From: Bdellovibrio bacteriovorus | Lineage (GTDB): Bacteria > Bdellovibrionota > Bdellovibrionia > Bdellovibrionales > Bdellovibrionaceae | Direction of reading: 5' to 3' | DNA length: 64,000 bases | NCBI RefSeq assembly: GCF_001592745.1 | Contig: NZ_LUKD01000001.1 | Coordinates: 751,384 to 815,383, forward strand | Shown: positions 60,708 through 64,000 of the stretch, piece after piece | Layout of the letters: each line of letters starts with the position of its first letter | Position numbering within the stretch: the first letter of the stretch is position 1 | The notes under the pieces: model-generated | Told to the model about the DNA's origin: nothing | Databases searched by the model: none | Seen by the model: only the letters and a program-made list of their open reading frames with translations | Made by a program: the position numbers and the translations under genes

Positions 60708-62792
60708 ATGAAAATCTTGAGCGTTCTGGTTTTTTTCATGTCTCTATTAGGGGCTGCAACGACTCACGCAGTTCCAGGGTCTCTAACTTATCAGGGAAGA
60801 ATCAAAAATTCCGACGGACTTCCGCTGGAAGTTAATGGCGTTCGCTTTGAATTTTCTATCACGAATCCTTCGGGCTCTTGCGTACTCTATAAAGAAATAT
60901 CTTCGTCCATTGACATGCGCAATTCTTCCGGAGTCTTTGACGTGCCTATCGGAACAGGCACAAAAAATTATCCCGTCGATCCAGGATTTAAGCTCTTAGA
61001 TGCCTTCAATAATGCAGCGGCTTTGAATTGTGAAGGTGGAGGAACCTACACTCCTATCGCCGATGACAAAAGGCTTTTAAGAGTCCAATTCTATGATGGC
61101 ACAGGTTGGAAGCTCATCAGTCCCGACAGCGAAATCCGCAGTGTTCCATTTGCAGGCCATGCGCAGTACGCTGAGTCCGCGCAAAAACTAGGTTCAAATA
61201 CAGTCGCTGACTTTATTTTAAAATCCAGTGTGCCTCTTTGTGGCGCTGGCGAATATCTTCGACATATTGCGCCCGCTGGCACATTTCAATGCACAGTTCC
61301 CGTTGTGAATGGAAATGACGTCAGCGGAAATATTTCCGGTAGTTCCGCGGGCTTTACTGGAAATTTAAGCGGCGATGTCTCGGGAACTCAAAGTGCGACA
61401 AGCGTTGATAAAATCAAAGGCATCGCCGTTAATATGACGGGCCTGGCTTCTGGAAAAATTCTTAAATACAACGGAACAAATTGGGCGCCTGCAGATGACA
61501 CGGATACTAACACTGACGATAAAATCCGCGGTGTCGATGTTTCTGCAACCACACCGGTCAGTGGACAAGTTTTAGTTCACAACGGATCAGCGTGGGCTCC
61601 TCAATATTTCGGCATGGGGCAATTACGATCGACGGTTACGGGCACAGCGCAAGTTCCGGCATCGTGTTCAACTGCTGATAAAACTCTGACTTGGAATTCA
61701 ATCACAGACTCATTTGCTTGTACCACGATTGCAATCGCGAGCACTCAAGTAACAGGCCTTGGAACAGCGGCTACGAAAAACTTCGGAACCTCTTCCGGAA
61801 ATCTTGTAGAGCTTGATGGCACCGGAAGAATTCCGGCCTCACTTCTCCCTGCTTCTAGCGGAAACATCATAGATGGAGGCAACAGCACGGGCGCCACTTT
61901 GAACGTCGGCACCAACGACGGGCAAGCGCTGAATTTCGAGACCAACAATTCGGCACGAATGACTATCACGAGTAACGGAGATATTGGTATTGGCACAGCC
62001 TCCCCCGGCTATAGACTTCAGGTAAATAAAACCTCCAATGCGACGGCTGCCAGCAATATCGCTGCTTCTTTTAATTTCATGTGGGCAGCACCAACTAGTT
62101 CCAGCGCTAGTACTTTTGTCGGTCAGTATAACGGCGCTGAAAGTGACGGCACGTCGGCAGCTATCACTGGCGGTATTTTAGCGCAGATCAACTACACTCA
62201 CCACAACGGTTCAAATGCTTTAGCTAAACTCGTGGGCTCCTGGTCCGGTACTCACAATAAATCTTCGGCAACGGTGGGATCCTCACTGGCAGTTCAGGGT
62301 GAAGTGAACAATGACGCTTCGGGAGTTATTTCACAAGCAATAGGAATTCACTCGCGCATTACGAACAGCGGCAGCGGCTCGATCACGAATGCTTATGGAG
62401 TGTACGTTGATGGAGTGCAAGGGACGAACAAGTGGTCCATTTATACGAATGATCCTTCAGTGCCATCGTACTTTGCCGGTTATGTTGGTATCGGAACGAA
62501 CTCTCCAACAGCTCCACTGGATGTCAATGGAACGGTAAAGGCCACTAAGTTTTCGGTGGGTCCACAGATTGTCACCGCGACTTGCAGTAATAGCGCTGCA
62601 GCCTCTTGTATGGCCATCGCCACGTGTCCCGCGGGAAAAACACTTCTGTCAGGAGGTTATTCAACCTCTTGGGCGGCCACCAGTGTTGTTCAGTCTGCCC
62701 CCTCTTCAGGGACTACCTGGTCCTGCCAGTTTTACGGCGACAGCGCCCTCGGTCCGCATACCTGCTACGCCCTTTGCGCCAATTTCGAGTAA
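60708..62792 (+). CDS. Secreted MAT-like fibre protein 4, non-S74 C-terminus
   Basis: This is a 694-residue secreted fibre with a signal peptide (about 1-20) and the shared head (LTYQGRI, GVFDVPIG, EIRSVPFA). The shaft is shorter and includes a YGVYVDGVQGT block like fibre 3. Unlike the other three it has no S74 chaperone: the last 80 residues form a cysteine-rich domain with TCSNSAAASC, TCPAGKTLLSGGY and CYALCANFE. Similar CPAGK...GGG...CA endings occur in secreted and phage-tail-like proteins of actinobacteria and myxobacteria. How it trimerises without S74 is unclear. Confidence 0.8.
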   Translation: MKILSVLVFFMSLLGAATTHAVPGSLTYQGRIKNSDGLPLEVNGVRFEFSITNPSGSCVLYKEISSSIDMRNSSGVFDVPIGTGTKNYPVDPGFKLLDAFNNAAALNCEGGGTYTPIADDKRLLRVQFYDGTGWKLISPDSEIRSVPFAGHAQYAESAQKLGSNTVADFILKSSVPLCGAGEYLRHIAPAGTFQCTVPVVNGNDVSGNISGSSAGFTGNLSGDVSGTQSATSVDKIKGIAVNMTGLASGKILKYNGTNWAPADDTDTNTDDKIRGVDVSATTPVSGQVLVHNGSAWAPQYFGMGQLRSTVTGTAQVPASCSTADKTLTWNSITDSFACTTIAIASTQVTGLGTAATKNFGTSSGNLVELDGTGRIPASLLPASSGNIIDGGNSTGATLNVGTNDGQALNFETNNSARMTITSNGDIGIGTASPGYRLQVNKTSNATAASNIAASFNFMWAAPTSSSASTFVGQYNGAESDGTSAAITGGILAQINYTHHNGSNALAKLVGSWSGTHNKSSATVGSSLAVQGEVNNDASGVISQAIGIHSRITNSGSGSITNAYGVYVDGVQGTNKWSIYTNDPSVPSYFAGYVGIGTNSPTAPLDVNGTVKATKFSVGPQIVTATCSNSAAASCMAIATCPAGKTLLSGGYSTSWAATSVVQSAPSSGTTWSCQFYGDSALGPHTCYALCANFE

Positions 62793-62855
62793 GAAAGAAT
62801 TATGAGCGATCGCTAAACTCAAGTCGAGTCGGTGCCGCTATTTCTGCAACAGACC

Positions 62856-62883
62856 TTAAGTTTCATTTTAAGACAGCCGATAA
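62856..62883 (+). promoter_or_regulatory. Near-consensus sigma-28 promoter
   Basis: TTAAGTTT (62856-62863) and an exact GCCGATAA (62876-62883) are separated by 12 bases, against the sigma-28 consensus TAAAGTTT-N11-GCCGATAA. This is the best sigma-28 site in the window. It would start transcription about 25 bases before the ATG of the next gene. Confidence 0.75.
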
Positions 62884-62915
62884 AGCTTTTAGACAAACCA
62901 TGGAAGGGTTTTCTT

Positions 62916-63629
62916 ATGAAGTTTATAACTTTAATTCTGCTTCTTGCCGGTTTCACGATGAAATCTCAAGCCGCCGATATCACCATCGTCGATGTTCGTC
63001 GCAATATCACGATGTCTGAAGATGACACCGTTTACAAAGACTTCTACATCAATGCAGGTCCCTCTTCAGGATTAAAAAAGAATCTTGTCGTCACGGCCGT
63101 TCGCAAACTCAATATTCGTGATGCCAGTGGTGCCAACGCTGTCGGTGAAATCACCGTGCCGGTGGGCCAGCTAAAAATCATCGCCGTTTACGACAAAGTC
63201 GCGGTCGCGCGCGAGTACACTCTTTTATCTCGTGATGAACTTCCGATGCTTGAGCAAGTAGGGATGATGACCGGAGACCGCATAGATCTTCAAGGCTCAT
63301 TCATTGATAATTCTAAGCCCAAACCAAAACGCAAAGTAGCCGAAGCCTCTAGCGAAACGACCGCAACAACGGCCACGGTGGTTTCACTCACCGTCGCCCC
63401 TTCAGCCGCTGGTTTAAGCACAGGGGCAGGAGCCCTTTCCCCTACCCCGGCCTCCCCCGCGGGAGCGAACCCTGTAGTTTCTGCCAATTTAAAAGCGGAT
63501 AGTATCCTTTCTGCCGCAACTAATAGCAGTTCAGCCCCTGCCGCCCCTGCGGCTGCGGCATCCTCGGCTACCGCCGGGGAAACCCTTGAAAAAACGGCGG
63601 ATTCTGGTAACAACACTCTTCATGAGTGA
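62916..63629 (+). CDS. Secreted protein under sigma-28-type promoter, FlgT-C-like pattern
   Basis: This is a 237-residue protein from ATG 62916 with a signal peptide (about 1-19). The mature N-terminal half (to about residue 115) is beta-rich, with KNLVVTAVRKL, VGEITVPVGQLKI and YDKVAVAREY; the pattern resembles the C-terminal beta domain of the flagellar protein FlgT, which would suit the promoter, but this is only a similarity by eye. The C-terminal half is low-complexity Ala/Ser/Pro/Thr. The frame from 62832 is longer but unlikely. It overlaps the start of prmA by 8 bases. Confidence 0.72.
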   Translation: MKFITLILLLAGFTMKSQAADITIVDVRRNITMSEDDTVYKDFYINAGPSSGLKKNLVVTAVRKLNIRDASGANAVGEITVPVGQLKIIAVYDKVAVAREYTLLSRDELPMLEQVGMMTGDRIDLQGSFIDNSKPKPKRKVAEASSETTATTATVVSLTVAPSAAGLSTGAGALSPTPASPAGANPVVSANLKADSILSAATNSSSAPAAPAAAASSATAGETLEKTADSGNNTLHE

Positions 63630-64000
63630 CAATTCTTATTTCCGCGTCCGCCTAAGCCAAGTACCAGCAGAGCTGGAAGACATCATCACCACGCATAGTT
63701 TTGAATGTGGAGCCTCTGGAGTGACAGAGGCTTTGGCTTTTATTCAACCAGATCTTACCTACGACCCTAAACTTCTTCACGTCCGCTCTCACGAAGTCGA
63801 TGTGTTCTTCCCTGAAAAACCGGCACAAAATTTCTTTGATGGCCTTCTAGATATCAACGGTGGCATCAAATGGAATATTTTCGAAGAAGAAAACAAAGAC
63901 TGGCTGGAGGAGTGGAAAAAAGGTTTTAAACCTTTCAAGCTCGTCGGTGATTTCTGGGTTGTTCCAAGCTGGTTGCAACCTCCTGAAGAATGCAAACACG
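63622..64000 (+). CDS. prmA: Ribosomal protein L11 methyltransferase (partial)
   Basis: PrmA methylates ribosomal protein L11 using S-adenosylmethionine. About 126 residues are in the window, running off its right end. The N-terminal L11-recognition domain is recognised from VRLSQVPAEL, FECGASGVTE, and DWLEEWKKGFKPFKLVGDFWVVPSW, a PrmA signature that ends just before the SAM domain. The ATG lies inside the end of the preceding gene, in another frame. Confidence 0.9.
   Translation, partial: MSDNSYFRVRLSQVPAELEDIITTHSFECGASGVTEALAFIQPDLTYDPKLLHVRSHEVDVFFPEKPAQNFFDGLLDINGGIKWNIFEEENKDWLEEWKKGFKPFKLVGDFWVVPSWLQPPEECKH

Noticed and set aside
1-64000. tRNA, rRNA, CRISPR, insertion sequence or prophage
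   Set aside because: I found no transposase or integrase gene, no tandem spacer-repeat array and no tRNA or rRNA. The phage-like fibre motifs belong to secreted adhesins and lack any phage structural or replication genes around them.

Overview
The window looks like chromosomal DNA of a Bdellovibrio-type predatory bacterium. I infer this from the gene families and have not confirmed it by a database search. The pointers are a meso-diaminopimelate-type MurE and a split division/cell-wall cluster, a MotA/MotB pair, a TIGR02147-type regulator, many secreted hydrolases and peptidoglycan enzymes, and above all a series of very long secreted fibre proteins. Those fibres resemble the mosaic adhesive trimer (MAT) fibres reported from Bdellovibrio. 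I saw no tRNA, rRNA, CRISPR array, insertion sequence or prophage core. Coding density is high and no gene-free stretch reaches 300 bases.

Region 1 (1-17 kb) is housekeeping. The minus strand carries rsmH-ftsL-ftsI, ended by a strong terminator, then recQ, a nucleotidyltransferase and an epimerase, and finally murE-murF. A plus-strand esterase sits between the two halves of the cell-wall cluster. The plus strand then holds a zinc-ribbon membrane protein, a uracil-phosphoribosyltransferase-like gene with hpt, a pqiA/pqiB-like pair and thyA-folA. A pirin gene faces the other way.

Region 2 (17-37 kb) is mixed: a PilZ protein, murB, a secreted M14 carboxypeptidase, a TetR regulator, a lytic transglycosylase with a PBP4-type dacB, a signal peptidase II fused to a HAMP module, a chemoreceptor, a DnaQ-type exonuclease fused to a WYL-like domain, motA-motB, a DsbD-like protein, rluB and an EamA transporter.

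Region 3 (37-63.6 kb) is the most unusual. Four secreted fibre genes (37139, 52380, 56089, 60708) share a conserved head and are mosaics of repeated shaft modules. Three end in an S74 intramolecular chaperone and one ends in a different cysteine-rich domain. Between the first two lie a pentapeptide-repeat protein, an HTTM-like membrane protein fused to a PQQ-type propeller, a GT-C-like membrane protein, and an operon of three pilin-like proteins, one of them very large with lectin-like regions. A small lipoprotein and a secreted protein follow. Sites resembling the sigma-28 (FliA) -10 element CCGATAA precede all four fibres, the lipoprotein, the secreted protein and the pilin operon. In the fibre genes the site lies only 7-8 bases before the ATG, which suggests leaderless transcripts. 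I infer a motility-linked (attack-phase) prey-contact surface programme. The window ends inside prmA.
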